Shown here: positions 48,594 through 58,492 of the stretch, piece after piece
Position numbering within the stretch: the stretch's first letter is position 1
Layout: each line of letters opens with the position of its first letter
Assembly (NCBI GenBank): GCA_022601275.1
Contig: JAHZIT010000005.1
Coordinates: 21,777 to 85,776 of the forward strand
DNA from: Actinomycetes bacterium
GTDB lineage: Bacteria > Actinomycetota > Actinomycetes > Mycobacteriales > Mycobacteriaceae
Direction: 5' to 3'
Length of the DNA stretch: 64,000 nt
The notes under the pieces: generated by a model
The model's database searches: none
What the model was told of the DNA's origin: nothing
Seen by the model: the letters and a program-made list of their open reading frames with translations, nothing else
Translations under genes and position numbers: made by a program

Positions 48594-48599
48594 ACACTA
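48594..48599 (-). promoter_or_regulatory. Candidate -10 for leaderless sigM mRNA
   Basis: TAGTGT (TANNNT) on the minus strand, 6 bp upstream of GTG 48587, puts the transcription start at or next to the start codon. No ribosome binding site is present. Confidence 0.45.
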
Positions 48600-48683
48600 A
48601 ACGGCGCCGGGGGTGGCTTCGGACACCAATTTCCTCGGGGCATCCCGCCCCGCGCCGTATCAGCATGTACGGCGGGCCGCAGT

Positions 48684-51600
48684 TCAGGACGCGGCTTTGA
48701 GGGTGATTTCCGAGACGTCGGTTCGGCTCTCACCATCTACCGACCCGAGAGTGGAAATCCACACCAGCACGTTCGATGTCGGCGACGCGTCGTTCACCTC
48801 GATCGTGTTGGTCCCCGTCTTCAGCGGGGTGGGCTTGGTGAGGGCAGTCGTGTCGTCCAACGCGGTCGGCGTTGCGGTCGGCGAGGACCGAATCTGTACA
48901 GCGGTACCGGTGCTGTTGACATTGATGGTGACCGAGCCGAGAACGGCGGGTTTCGGCAGCTGCAGCATCAGGCCGACCCCGTTCTTGAAGGCAGGGAAGG
49001 GTTTCGCGTCGGTGTAGGTGTCGGTGGGCCAGACCGTCGTCGGGTCGCCATCGATCGCGAGCCCGGCCAGCGCGGGTGCGTCGGCCTCGCCCCCAGGCGA
49101 GAATACAGTTGCGCGAACGGGTTCGATGACCGAACCGTCCCGGATGGGAGCCGCGCTCTCTGACGTGGAGGGTGCGTTCAGGCCGAGTTCGTCGCCACCG
49201 AGACCGTCGCCGACATCGCCGAAAATCCGGCCGAGCACACTCGTCAGCAGCACCAACACCACGACGACGACCACCGCAGCCACCGCGAGTCCGATCATGA
49301 GGAACTTGCGCCGGCGTTGCTCGGCGTCGGGGTCGGATGCAGTCCGCAGCCAGCCCCCGGTGTCGGTGCCAGTGCCGGAGCCCGTACCGGATGCGGCGAC
49401 CTCGACCGGCGCAAGGTGATCGGTGCGGTCGGCGATCGCCGTGGCCTGCTGCAGCAGGTTCAACAGAGTGGGTGCGCTGCGAATCCCGCCGCCCTCCTGG
49501 ACGGCGTGCGATGCGGCGGCCGAGATCTGGAACGGGATGTCGCGATCGAAGGCGCGAGGCTCGATGGGCTGCCCCGCGGCATCGAGCTCGGCGGGCGCGA
49601 GTCCACTGCGCTCACCGGATTCGGGTAGCGGCCAACGATCGATGAGCAGCGCATACAGTGACGCCCCGATACCGCGAATGTCCTCCTCGGGCGTGGCGTC
49701 GGGCATCGTGGCCGGGAACGCCAGTGCCACGTCGCCTTCGATGCTGACGCGAATCCGGCTGGGATGGTCCACGGATAGGGCCACCCCATTGCGGTGCGCG
49801 GCGTCGGCGGCCGCCGCCAGCGACTGGATTGCCCGGGCACCGCCGATCGGGGAAGGTGTGGTGTCGGCGACCTCGGCCAGCGATCCGCCCCGGATCCATT
49901 CGGAGACCACCAGCCCGCCGGAGCCGGTGCTGGCGACGTCGAGCACGCGCGCCACGCCGGGCATGTCGAGGGTGCTCAGCCGCTGTGTCCGGGCCAGGAT
50001 CTCCTGCACGTATCGCTCGGGCAGCGACCCGTCGGGGCCGACGAAAGTCAGCGCCACCTGGCGGTCGAGCGCCGTGTCGAGCGCCTGCCAGAACTGGAGG
50101 TGGGTTGGACCTCCGTGGAAAACCAGGAGCCGGTAGCGCCGGTTGGCGATCATCGCACCGGGGATCAACTTGACGGCTTCAGCTGAGAGCGCCGGCTCGA
50201 TCGGCGGTTGCCGGGGTGCATCGAATGCCGGCGGTTCTCGTGCCGGGTCACTGCCGACATCGGCGGGTGGGCGCGCCTGCGGGGCCGCGGCGTGCGACGG
50301 CGGGCCCGGAGTGCCCGGGTGCGACGGCGGGCCCGGAGTGCCCGGGTCGGCCGGCTTCGCGTGCGCGCCGAAAGTATCTGGCACGTCGGGCTGGAAGTCG
50401 TCAGCTGACGGGCGGTTGACGCGGGTCGGGGGAGGGGTCCCGGCATTGTCTGAGCCCGTGGGGAAGCCACCGGCGGGTTTGTCGCTCACCGCAGATCCTT
50501 TCCGCCTCGAGTCGTCGGCAACCTCAGCCGAAGGTCCCCGCTGCGCCGTCGTGAAATGCGGAAGCCGACGCGACGAGGACAGATTCCGTTGATCAGCGTA
50601 CGGGAGGTTGCTGTCGCCGCGTGGGCGTACGGGAGGCCGCGGTGCCGGTGTCGCGGCCGCCGCCGGGCGAGACAGGAAGCGCCGGCGGACCGCGGCGAGG
50701 GCTGCGTGCGCGTCGGGAACCCTGGCGACGAGCAACACAGCGACGATGATCGGCGCCATGACGATGCCGAGCACCGTCAGCCGCAGCAGCGAACCGACGC
50801 CACCCCACTTGCTGGTCAGGTCCTCGAGCCCGAGGAGCGTGTCGATGAGGTGGGCGGTCAGGCCCGCAACCATCGACGCGGCGATGGTCACCAGGATGGT
50901 GCGGACCACGTCAATGCCGATCAGCCGTCCTTCCGGCGGGTCGAGGCGGGCACGCAGTAGGAAGTAGCCGAGGGTTGCGCCGGCCAAGAACCCCAGCCCG
51001 TTGGCCAGGCCCAGGTAGCCGGCCACCAGATCGGGGTCGTCGGTGAGGTGCGGAGCCGCCAGCGAGGCGGCGATCTTCACCGCCGTGATCACGACGATCA
51101 GCGCGATCGGTGTCCAGGGCTCCTCGCGCGCGTAGAACACCCTCAGCTGCAGCAGCACCAGCGCGTAGGGGATCAGAGTGAACGCCGACAGGGTGATCGC
51201 CATGCCGAGATAGCCGGCGTCGACATCGCCGAAGTTGCCGTAAGCGAACAGTGCGCTGCCGATCGCCGGGCCACCGACGGTCATGATCGCCACGATCGGG
51301 ATCAGCGTCACCATGGTCAACCGGGTTGCCAGGGACAGGTCGGCCAGCACCGCGGGGCCGTCGTCGGCGGCGGCATTGCGTGACAGGCGGGGCATCACGA
51401 CGGTCAGCACGGTGACACCGATGATGCCGAACGGCAGTTGCAGTACCAACCAGGTGTAGTTGTAGATGGCGGGACCCGATGCCGCTGCGGCACTGGCGAT
51501 CTGGTTACCCACAATCAACCCGATCTGGCTGATCAGGACGTAGAGCACCATCGCCAGTGCCATCATGCCGAACCTCTTGAGGCGAGCGTCGATTCCCCAC

Positions 51601-52307
51601 AGCGGGCGCATGCTGATCCGCTGGGCCCGGATAGCGACGAACAACACCGCGGCCTGGGCGACTACACCCAGGGTTGTGCCGATACCGAGCACCAGCAGCT
51701 TCGCGTTGCCCATCTCGACGGGATCGATCGAAAGTTCGCCAGGAACAAGGACATACAACCCCAGGGTGAGGATCGCGATGACATTGTTGACCACCGGGGC
51801 CCACGCCGGGGGCCCGAAGATGTTGCGGGTGTTCAGGATCGCCATGAACACTGACGACAGTCCGTAGAAGATGATCTGCGGAAGCAGTAGGTAGGCGAAC
51901 GCTGTGGTGAGGGGCCTGTTCACCAGCGGTTCCGAACCCAGCATCAGGTCGACCAGCAGTGGCGCCGCCAACGTCGAGGCCAGGGTTACCAGCAGTAGCA
52001 GCGCGGTGGCCAGGGTGAGCAGGCGCCGGATGAAAGCGGCACCGCCGTCGGAGTCGTCGAGTTCGGCGCGCGCGAGGACCGGCACGAAGATCGCGGTGAA
52101 CGTCGCCTCGAGTACCAGCGCGGCGATGAGGTTGGGCAACTGGTTGGCTACGGTGAACGCGCTGGACAAGGCGGCGCCGAGGATCGCCGCGAGGAGCACG
52201 ATGCGGGCGAAGCCGGTGAGCCTGCTGACAAGCGTGGCCGCGGCCATGCCCCACGACCGCGATACCACCGCCGAGTCCGACAATTCGGCGCGGTCGGGAT
52301 TATTCAC
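48684..52307 (-). CDS. murJ: MurJ lipid II flippase fused to pseudokinase and extracellular domain
   Basis: 1207 residues. 1-550: MurJ/MviN flippase with about 14 helices (MAAATLVSRLTGFARIVLLAAILG). 550-720: Pro-rich linker with a 27-nt coding duplication. About 720-960: pseudokinase, with the VAIK Lys replaced (VALTFV) and no HRD or DFG motifs. Transmembrane helix at about 1002-1024. C-terminal discoidin-like domain (about 1050-1207). MurJ flips lipid II outward. In M. tuberculosis the pseudokinase is phosphorylated by PknB and then recruits FhaA, also encoded here. GTG 52307 overlaps the upstream stop (GTGA). Confidence 0.95.
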   Translation of the reverse strand: MNNPDRAELSDSAVVSRSWGMAAATLVSRLTGFARIVLLAAILGAALSSAFTVANQLPNLIAALVLEATFTAIFVPVLARAELDDSDGGAAFIRRLLTLATALLLLVTLASTLAAPLLVDLMLGSEPLVNRPLTTAFAYLLLPQIIFYGLSSVFMAILNTRNIFGPPAWAPVVNNVIAILTLGLYVLVPGELSIDPVEMGNAKLLVLGIGTTLGVVAQAAVLFVAIRAQRISMRPLWGIDARLKRFGMMALAMVLYVLISQIGLIVGNQIASAAAASGPAIYNYTWLVLQLPFGIIGVTVLTVVMPRLSRNAAADDGPAVLADLSLATRLTMVTLIPIVAIMTVGGPAIGSALFAYGNFGDVDAGYLGMAITLSAFTLIPYALVLLQLRVFYAREEPWTPIALIVVITAVKIAASLAAPHLTDDPDLVAGYLGLANGLGFLAGATLGYFLLRARLDPPEGRLIGIDVVRTILVTIAASMVAGLTAHLIDTLLGLEDLTSKWGGVGSLLRLTVLGIVMAPIIVAVLLVARVPDAHAALAAVRRRFLSRPAAAATPAPRPPVRPRGDSNLPYADQRNLSSSRRLPHFTTAQRGPSAEVADDSRRKGSAVSDKPAGGFPTGSDNAGTPPPTRVNRPSADDFQPDVPDTFGAHAKPADPGTPGPPSHPGTPGPPSHAAAPQARPPADVGSDPAREPPAFDAPRQPPIEPALSAEAVKLIPGAMIANRRYRLLVFHGGPTHLQFWQALDTALDRQVALTFVGPDGSLPERYVQEILARTQRLSTLDMPGVARVLDVASTGSGGLVVSEWIRGGSLAEVADTTPSPIGGARAIQSLAAAADAAHRNGVALSVDHPSRIRVSIEGDVALAFPATMPDATPEEDIRGIGASLYALLIDRWPLPESGERSGLAPAELDAAGQPIEPRAFDRDIPFQISAAASHAVQEGGGIRSAPTLLNLLQQATAIADRTDHLAPVEVAASGTGSGTGTDTGGWLRTASDPDAEQRRRKFLMIGLAVAAVVVVVVLVLLTSVLGRIFGDVGDGLGGDELGLNAPSTSESAAPIRDGSVIEPVRATVFSPGGEADAPALAGLAIDGDPTTVWPTDTYTDAKPFPAFKNGVGLMLQLPKPAVLGSVTINVNSTGTAVQIRSSPTATPTALDDTTALTKPTPLKTGTNTIEVNDASPTSNVLVWISTLGSVDGESRTDVSEITLKAAS
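50292..50345 (-). repeat. 27-nt in-frame perfect duplication in the murJ linker
   Basis: 50292-50318 and 50319-50345 are identical and encode a GTPGPPSHP-type unit twice in the Pro-rich linker between the flippase and pseudokinase domains. Confidence 0.93.
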
Positions 52308-54682
52308 GGGCGCCGCCGGGGAGCGTCTTGGCCGGCCTGGTCATCGCCGTATGCCAGGGCCACTTCGATCGGGTCGGGGCGGTCCAGATCAGCGCGGTCG
52401 GGCTGGCCGCGGAATCGGTGCCACAACCGCCGGCCGGCCAGCAGAAACAGGACTGCGCCGGCGGATAACGTGATGAAGAAGAGCAGCTTGCCGTAGGCGT
52501 TGGAGTGCACCGACAGACGAACCGGCTCACCCAGCGGCAGGCCTTCGGCGGTGCGCAGCGTGACGTCCACCGCCACTCGCTGGGTGAAATGCACCTCGAT
52601 CGGCACCTTCAGCGGCAGGAAGCCGGGCGGCAGCACGATCTCACCCATGTCGGTCACCGTCATGCCGGGGGGAGCGTCGATATCCAGCCGTACCCGGATC
52701 GGCACCGGCAGGTCATTGCGAAGTGCCAGCGGCAGCGGGCTGCGTTCGGTCGCCAACGTGTACGAGCCGCCCGGGTTGACGATGGCGACGGCCCTGAACA
52801 AGTCCTCTACGGTGCGAGCCACCGTGGTGAGCCGTTGCTGGGCCAGCCCGTTGCGGGCATTGGGCGGCACCGAAAGGCTCAGTGCGCGAAGTAGGTCCTC
52901 GCGTAGCGGTGCCGTGTACTGGCCACCGGTCTGCCCGGTGCGTTCGTCGGTGGTCAGTGCCGCCGTCAGGCCCCCGAGTCGGCCGTTCACCGCGGCTATG
53001 CCCGAGACGACCTCGTCGTCGAACCGCCCCCGGGGGTTGCCCAGTGGCCCCGACGGCAGCGACGTGGATTCGGTCACCGCGGTGGCCTCGTCGATCAGTG
53101 CGGTCAGCGGGCGCGGAACCGTAAGTCCGGCCCGGATGCTGGTAGCCAACGCGGTGAGGACGGACTGCGCGTCCAGGGCTGACAGATTCCACAGCAGGGG
53201 AGGCATCAGGATCTGGGTTCGTGGCACCGTGTCGGGCGCGAGGCTTCGCCACAGCATCGAGGCGAGCGCATTCTGGCGCCGAGCCACCTCGGTGTCCTGT
53301 TTGAGCGCGATGTCCAGAGACGGGTCGAGATAAGAGGGCGATTCGGGGGCGGCGCCCATACCGGCCAGCGCCGCCCCCACCGCGGGGTCGAAGGGGGCCG
53401 CGACAACGGTGGGTGTGTAGCGCACGGGTTCGGTGTCGGCGGTCTCGGGTACACCGCCGTCCGAGGCGCCGGACCCGGACAGCTGGGCAGCGCCGATCGC
53501 CACGGTGGGACCCTGTTGGGACAGTAACTGCACGGCAGGTCCGGTCAGCGGTCCGTCGCCGACCAGGCTGGCGCCGCGGGTCGAGGTGATGCCCAGGATC
53601 CGGTCGACGATGTTGGCGGCCCCCGTGGTGGCCGCGGCCGACAGGGTGGGGTCGGCGACCCGATGCAGGGCGTCGAGGTCGGCCTGGGCGTAGGTCGTGG
53701 GTGCCACACACATCCGTTGGGCCAGCACCTTGAGCCTGTTGAGCCAGTCGATGGCGGCCTGCTGCCCGGTACCTGGATGCGTCGGGGTACCCGGGCCCGC
53801 GTCGGAGGCGTCGTTGACGACGTAGCCTCCGGTCATCGCATTGACCGTGACGAGTAGGTCGGGGTCGACGGCCAGACACAACGCAGGTGTGATCTCACCG
53901 CCGGGATTGACCTCCGGGCTGGTCGCGAAGTCGACTGCGGTCAGCATGATGTCCAGGCGCCCTCCGGTGGCCAGCGACGTCGCGAGGTCGTCGTCGATCA
54001 GCCGGACAGGGGTCGTGCCCCCCGGGGCGCCGGCCGCCAGTCGTGGCCGGTCGGCCAGTGGCCAGAACATCGTCAACCCGACCGGGCGAGTGATGTTCGG
54101 CGGCACGACGGAGCTCAGGGCGTCGACTTCGCCGACGTCAGGAGCCTCATCGGGCGGCACACCGAGCACCGGCATCAGGAACCGAGAATCGTCGAGCCGG
54201 GCAGGTGCCCCGTAGTCGGGGGTGCCGTTCACATTGACCATGACGGGGTAGACGCCGGGACTTTCGATGTCCAGTGAAGGGCGGTCCGCGGACCGCAGCG
54301 GATAGGCCAGACGGAATGGAATGTCCTGTCCGCGAGCAATTTCGGGGGCCACAGCGATGAAATCGGCCACCGGGGTGTACTGATCGACGTCGCCGGATAG
54401 GTCGGTGCGAAGCGCGCTGGAGGAGGAGACGGCGGCGGCTCGCTCCAGCCGCACCACCACGTCGCGGACCACGCGGTCGCCGACGTTGCTGATCTTGCCG
54501 GAAACGGTGACAACGGGCTCGCTGGTCGTGGTGATGACGTCGGGGGTGACGCTGTCGATCTGAACATGCAGGAAAGGGGTGTTTCCCGGCCGACCTTCGG
54601 CCACCCCGGATCCGGCCAGCGGCAGGAGCGCCAACAGCAGGGTGGTGACGGTGGCCAGCAGCCGTACGGGCGGCCCGCTCAC
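52304..54682 (-). CDS. Large secreted/membrane DUF6049-type protein upstream of murJ
   Basis: 792 residues. Signal peptide (about 1-28; [21 protein letters not shown]), a long extracytoplasmic region with Ig-like strands at the start ([23 protein letters not shown]), and a C-terminal transmembrane helix (about 732-752) with a short Arg/Asp-rich cytoplasmic tail. Orthologue of Rv3909. Function unknown, but it is translationally coupled on both sides (GTGA with mutT4 upstream and with murJ downstream), so a role with MurJ at the envelope is likely. GTG 54682 start. Confidence 0.88.
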   Translation of the reverse strand: MSGPPVRLLATVTTLLLALLPLAGSGVAEGRPGNTPFLHVQIDSVTPDVITTTSEPVVTVSGKISNVGDRVVRDVVVRLERAAAVSSSSALRTDLSGDVDQYTPVADFIAVAPEIARGQDIPFRLAYPLRSADRPSLDIESPGVYPVMVNVNGTPDYGAPARLDDSRFLMPVLGVPPDEAPDVGEVDALSSVVPPNITRPVGLTMFWPLADRPRLAAGAPGGTTPVRLIDDDLATSLATGGRLDIMLTAVDFATSPEVNPGGEITPALCLAVDPDLLVTVNAMTGGYVVNDASDAGPGTPTHPGTGQQAAIDWLNRLKVLAQRMCVAPTTYAQADLDALHRVADPTLSAAATTGAANIVDRILGITSTRGASLVGDGPLTGPAVQLLSQQGPTVAIGAAQLSGSGASDGGVPETADTEPVRYTPTVVAAPFDPAVGAALAGMGAAPESPSYLDPSLDIALKQDTEVARRQNALASMLWRSLAPDTVPRTQILMPPLLWNLSALDAQSVLTALATSIRAGLTVPRPLTALIDEATAVTESTSLPSGPLGNPRGRFDDEVVSGIAAVNGRLGGLTAALTTDERTGQTGGQYTAPLREDLLRALSLSVPPNARNGLAQQRLTTVARTVEDLFRAVAIVNPGGSYTLATERSPLPLALRNDLPVPIRVRLDIDAPPGMTVTDMGEIVLPPGFLPLKVPIEVHFTQRVAVDVTLRTAEGLPLGEPVRLSVHSNAYGKLLFFITLSAGAVLFLLAGRRLWHRFRGQPDRADLDRPDPIEVALAYGDDQAGQDAPRRRP

Positions 54683-55464
54683 GGCCCCGGTCCGCAGCCG
54701 TTCGTCCGCTGGCCGGGCTGTGGTTGAGCGGCGGGGCCAGGCCTTTTCTTGCGGGTGCGCGAGTGTGTCTGTCCCCGCAATCGCGGGGCTGTTCGGGGCA
54801 GCGGGGGCAAGGCGCCGGGCCCGTCGGACTGCAGCTTGTCGATCAACTCGTCGGCAACCTCTGCGAGACGCCGTTCATCGGCGTAGGCGAGCCGCGAGGG
54901 CAGTTCGCCCAGCGGTACCCAAGCCACCTCGGTGACCTCGACGTCCTCGTCGGAGAGCTCACCGCCCAGGAACCGCATCAAGTAGTGGTGCACGGTCTTG
55001 TGCACGCGCCGGCCCTCGGTGACAAACCAATAGTCGATGCTGCCCAACGCTGCCAGCACGCTGCCCTGGATGCCGGTCTCCTCGGCGACTTCGCGGATCG
55101 CGGTCTGATCTGCGGTCTCACCCACCTCGATATGGCCCTTCGGCAGCGACCACAACATGCGTCCCCGTCGGTCGATACGGCCGATCAACGCCGCGACCTG
55201 GCTTTCCTTGGGCCCGTCGATACCGTCGATGACCAGGCCGCCCGCCGAGGTCTCATGCACGGTGCGAAGCCGGGCGGGGGGCCGTCGGGGACGTGCCTTC
55301 TGCGGTTTTGGCGCCGGAGTCGACTCGGCACTCTCCAGGCCGGACGGGGTGTGTCGGCGTTGTCCACCGGCCTGGTCGGCTCCCGCCTCGGGCGGACCGA
55401 CCGCGCGTCGGCCGCGGCGCCGACCACGGCGCCGTCGGGGTTTGGGCTGCTCGCCGTCCGACAC
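54679..55464 (-). CDS. mutT4: NUDIX hydrolase (MutT4-like)
   Basis: 261 residues. The Nudix box GX5EX7REUXEEXGU is intact in [20 protein letters not shown] followed by TGI (about 114-136). The first 65 residues are an Arg/Pro-rich extension ([16 protein letters not shown]), and the tail is also basic and probably disordered. Orthologue of Rv3908; members hydrolyse nucleoside diphosphate-X substrates, possibly damaged dNTPs. Start GTG 55464. It heads the mutT4-DUF6049-murJ operon and diverges from pcnA across 85 bp. Confidence 0.9.
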   Translation of the reverse strand: MSDGEQPKPRRRRGRRRGRRAVGPPEAGADQAGGQRRHTPSGLESAESTPAPKPQKARPRRPPARLRTVHETSAGGLVIDGIDGPKESQVAALIGRIDRRGRMLWSLPKGHIEVGETADQTAIREVAEETGIQGSVLAALGSIDYWFVTEGRRVHKTVHHYLMRFLGGELSDEDVEVTEVAWVPLGELPSRLAYADERRLAEVADELIDKLQSDGPGALPPLPRTAPRLRGQTHSRTRKKRPGPAAQPQPGQRTNGCGPGP

Positions 55465-55535
55465 TCAAGCGATAGTAGTTGGGATGAACGGCGGCCCTCG
55501 CCGCACTCGCCGGTAGGTGACACGGCTGTGACCAC

Positions 55536-55541
55536 TATGCT
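55536..55541 (+). promoter_or_regulatory. Candidate -10 for near-leaderless pcnA mRNA
   Basis: TATGCT (TANNNT) ends 8 bp before GTG 55550, and no ribosome binding site is seen, so transcription probably starts at or within two bases of the start codon. Confidence 0.42.
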
Positions 55542-55549
55542 CATCGGAC

Positions 55550-57025
55550 GTGTCCGACCCCGGTAGAGACAGCGCCCCCAGCGCTGACGTTTCTGAACTG
55601 TTGGCCGGCGCGCAAGTGTCGCTGCAGCGGCACGGCGAGGTGCTTCGGGCACTCGGCGGGCTCTTCGCCGAGGACGGGCACCAGCTGTATCTGGTGGGGG
55701 GAAGCGTCCGGGACGCCCTGCTCGGCCGCCTGGGCTCCGATCTCGATTTCACCACCGACGCCCGCCCCGATCAAATGCAGCGGCTGTTGCGCGACTGGGC
55801 GGATACCCTGTGGGACACCGGCATCGAGTTCGGCACGATCGGCGTTGGTAAGGGTGCAGAACGGTTGGAGCTGACCACTTTCCGCGCCGATTCCTATGAT
55901 CAGGTGTCGCGAAATCCCGATGTCCGGTTCGGCACCGAACTGGCTGAGGATCTGGTGCGACGGGATTTCACCGTCAACGCCATGGCGGTCCGGATTTCCC
56001 CAGATGGACCTGCGGAGTTCCTCGATCCGCTGGGCGGGCTGGCCGCCCTGGATGCGGGTCTGCTGGATACGCCCGCGGCTCCGGAAGTGTCTTTCGGCGA
56101 TGATCCGCTGCGAATGTTGCGCGCAGCCAGATTCGTCTCCCAGCTCGGCTTCACCCTGGCGCCGCGCGTGCGCCGCGCACTCGAGGAGATGGCGCCGCAG
56201 CTGGGCAGGATTACCGCCGAGCGCGTGGCAACCGAACTGGACAAGCTCCTGCTGGGCGCCCACCCCGTCGCCGGTGTGGACCTGATGGTCGAGACGGGTC
56301 TGGGTGAGGTGGTGCTGCCCGAGGTGGGGGCGATGCGGATGGCGATCGACGAGCATCACCAGCACAAGGACGTTTACCAGCATTCGTTGAAGGTGCTCAA
56401 GCAGGCGATCGAGCTCGAGGAGGTTGCGAGCGCGCCGGACCTGGTGCTGCGGTGGGCGGCGTTGCTGCACGACATCGGCAAGCCCGCGACGCGCAGGCAC
56501 GAACCCGATGGGGGGGTCAGCTTCCATCACCACGAGGTGGTCGGCGCGAAAATGGTCCGCCAGCGGATGCGCGCCCTGAGGTATTCCAAGCAGATGGTCG
56601 ACGACGTTTCGCAGCTGGTCTACCTGCATCTGCGCTTCCACGGTTACGGAGACGGTCGTTGGACGGACTCGGCGGTGCGGCGCTACGTGACCGATGCCGG
56701 CCCGCTGCTGGACCGCCTGCACAAGTTGGTGCGCGCCGACTGCACTACTCGGAACAAGCGCCGGGCGGCTCGGCTGCAGGCGAATTACGACGACTTGGAG
56801 CACCGCATTGACGCGCTCGCGGCCAAGGAGGATCTGGCCCGGGTCCGCCCCGACCTGGACGGCAACGAGATAATGCGCATCCTGGACATCCCGGCGGGTC
56901 CGCAGGTCGGCCGGGCCTGGGCTCACCTCAAGGAGCTCAGGCTGGATCGCGGCCCGCTCAGCCATGAGGATGCGGTGCAGGAGTTGCTCAAGTGGTGGAA
57001 CGAGAACGCACCGCCGCGCGTCTGA
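55550..57025 (+). CDS. pcnA: CCA tRNA nucleotidyltransferase / poly(A) polymerase family
   Basis: 491 residues. Class II nucleotidyltransferase head with LVGGSVRDALLGRLGSDLDFTTDA (metal Asp pair in DLD), RRDFTVNAMAV, and the HD-domain motif LLHDIGKPATRRHE (about 304-317). It adds or repairs the CCA end of tRNA; both Ala and Ile tRNAs in this window lack an encoded CCA. Start GTG 55550 is leader-poor with no ribosome binding site. Close to M. tuberculosis PcnA (Rv3907c) throughout, including HHQHKDVYQHSL. Confidence 0.95.
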   Translation: MSDPGRDSAPSADVSELLAGAQVSLQRHGEVLRALGGLFAEDGHQLYLVGGSVRDALLGRLGSDLDFTTDARPDQMQRLLRDWADTLWDTGIEFGTIGVGKGAERLELTTFRADSYDQVSRNPDVRFGTELAEDLVRRDFTVNAMAVRISPDGPAEFLDPLGGLAALDAGLLDTPAAPEVSFGDDPLRMLRAARFVSQLGFTLAPRVRRALEEMAPQLGRITAERVATELDKLLLGAHPVAGVDLMVETGLGEVVLPEVGAMRMAIDEHHQHKDVYQHSLKVLKQAIELEEVASAPDLVLRWAALLHDIGKPATRRHEPDGGVSFHHHEVVGAKMVRQRMRALRYSKQMVDDVSQLVYLHLRFHGYGDGRWTDSAVRRYVTDAGPLLDRLHKLVRADCTTRNKRRAARLQANYDDLEHRIDALAAKEDLARVRPDLDGNEIMRILDIPAGPQVGRAWAHLKELRLDRGPLSHEDAVQELLKWWNENAPPRV

Positions 57026-57031
57026 TCAGGT

Positions 57032-57532
57032 ATGGAGTACTGCATCGGTGACCCTGACGGCTCGGCGACCATGTGGACGGTCGACGCGGACAGCGATCTC
57101 GACGGTGACGGGCGGCTGGAGGCGATCGGTCTCGACGTCGACGGCGACGGCCTGATCGACGACGTGCTGGCCGACCTCGACGATGACGGGGTAGCCGATC
57201 ACGCAGTGCTCGACCTGGACGAGGACGGTCGGCCGGAGGCCTACTTCACCGACGACGGCACAGGGACCTGGGCTTTGAGCCTGGACCGGGGCGGCATGCG
57301 CTGGTTCGGGCTGGATGGGGTCGAGCGGACCGTGGGGCCCGCGGTCACGGTCGATCTCGACGGTGATGGCGTGCCCGCGGAGCGGCTTGCAGATATCGAC
57401 CGCGATGGCCTCGCGGACCGGGCTTTCGGCGCCGGGTTGGCATGGGTGGACACTGACGGCGACGGGCGTTGGGATGTCCGGCTCGGCGACGGCGACGGCG
57501 ACGGCAGGGCCGACAGCGCGGGCCGCATCTAG
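57032..57532 (+). CDS. Asp/Gly-rich repeat protein, possible Ca2+ binder (Rv3906c-like)
   Basis: 166 residues, extremely acidic, made of DxDGDG-type repeats (VDADSDLDGDGRLEAIGLD, DVDGDGLIDD, DLDDDGVADH, DLDEDGRPEA, DLDGDGV, DIDRDGLAD, DTDGDGRWD, DGDGDGRADS). These look like EF-hand-loop or thrombospondin type-3/dockerin-like calcium loops. No signal peptide or membrane segment. It starts 6 bp after pcnA, so is likely co-transcribed. The repeats span almost the whole protein with a break at about 72-108. Function unknown. Confidence 0.85.
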   Translation: MEYCIGDPDGSATMWTVDADSDLDGDGRLEAIGLDVDGDGLIDDVLADLDDDGVADHAVLDLDEDGRPEAYFTDDGTGTWALSLDRGGMRWFGLDGVERTVGPAVTVDLDGDGVPAERLADIDRDGLADRAFGAGLAWVDTDGDGRWDVRLGDGDGDGRADSAGRI

Positions 57533-57659
57533 CGCACGTGCCTGCGGTCGCCTTCGGGCGCGAGCGCGCATGTCTGCACGCCGACGCGCCGCAAACGCCG
57601 GCGTTTTGCGCGCGGTCGCTGTCGCCCAGAGCTACCGAAGTGCCCGGAGTGCAGCCGCA

Positions 57660-58436
57660 TCAGCCGCGTCCGGCACCCGGCTGCCCGGCGAACGCCTGCG
57701 CGATACCAAGCCAGCGGTTGGCGTCCGCGCCGACCGCGACCACAGCTAGCTCCGATCGTGGACGACGCTGCGTGACGAGCATGCAGAAGTGCTCGGCCGG
57801 GCCGGTGACCTGCTGGGCCGCATCCTCGGGCCCCCACGTCCACTCGGACCCGTCCGGCGCGGTTAGTTTCACGTGGAACGGTTCCGACGGCGGTGTCAGC
57901 CCGTTCACCGCGTAGGCGAAGTCGCGGGTGCGGACGCCGATGTGGGCGATCGACCGCAGCCGCGCGGTAGGTGCCCGCCTCACCCCGAGGGCATCGGCCA
58001 CGTCCAGGCCGTGCGCCCACGTTTCCATCAACCGCGCGGTGGCCATCGATGCCGCGCTCATCGGCGGCCCGAACCACGGCAACTTCCGGCCGTCGGCCAC
58101 GGTCAGCAACTCCTCGTGCAACACCGCACGGGTGGTGCGCCATCGGGCCAGCAGGTCCGTGGGACTGAGCACGACGAGTTCCTCGGCGCCGGCGTCGACG
58201 AAACCGGACGGATTCTCGGCCGCGCGGCCGAGAATCTCGGTGAAGCCAGACTGATCGGTGATGGCGGTGAGTGCGACCCGATCCGTCCACAACAGGTGTG
58301 CGATCTGGTGGGCGATCGTCCAGCCGGGCGCGGGCGTCTCGGTCGCCCAGCGCGCGGGCTCCAGGTCGCCGACCATCGCGTCGAGGTCGTCGCTTTCGGC
58401 ACGCAGGTCGGTGACTATCGGGGCTGCTGCAGCCAT
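57660..58436 (-). CDS. DinB-like/maleylpyruvate-isomerase-type (TIGR03084-like) protein
   Basis: 258 residues. N-terminal helical bundle with [43 protein letters not shown], where the His residues form the expected metal site of the mycothiol-dependent DinB-like fold, then the wHTH-free C-terminal part ([16 protein letters not shown]). Orthologue of Rv0036c. Members may use mycothiol in isomerase or transferase reactions; the actual reaction is unknown. ATG 58436 has AGGGTG about ten bases upstream. The long frame upstream to 59597 is a shadow of the MFS gene. 57533-57659 before it holds nothing clear. Confidence 0.85.
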   Translation of the reverse strand: MAAAAPIVTDLRAESDDLDAMVGDLEPARWATETPAPGWTIAHQIAHLLWTDRVALTAITDQSGFTEILGRAAENPSGFVDAGAEELVVLSPTDLLARWRTTRAVLHEELLTVADGRKLPWFGPPMSAASMATARLMETWAHGLDVADALGVRRAPTARLRSIAHIGVRTRDFAYAVNGLTPPSEPFHVKLTAPDGSEWTWGPEDAAQQVTGPAEHFCMLVTQRRPRSELAVVAVGADANRWLGIAQAFAGQPGAGRG

Positions 58437-58492
58437 GCCGGTCACCCTATCCGGACGGTCGAGCCGGGTGTCGTCTGCGCTGCACGGGGTGC

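Noticed and set aside
55541-56965. 474-codon minus-strand frame opposite pcnA
   Set aside because: pcnA on the plus strand has all catalytic motifs; the reverse frame is explained by codon bias.
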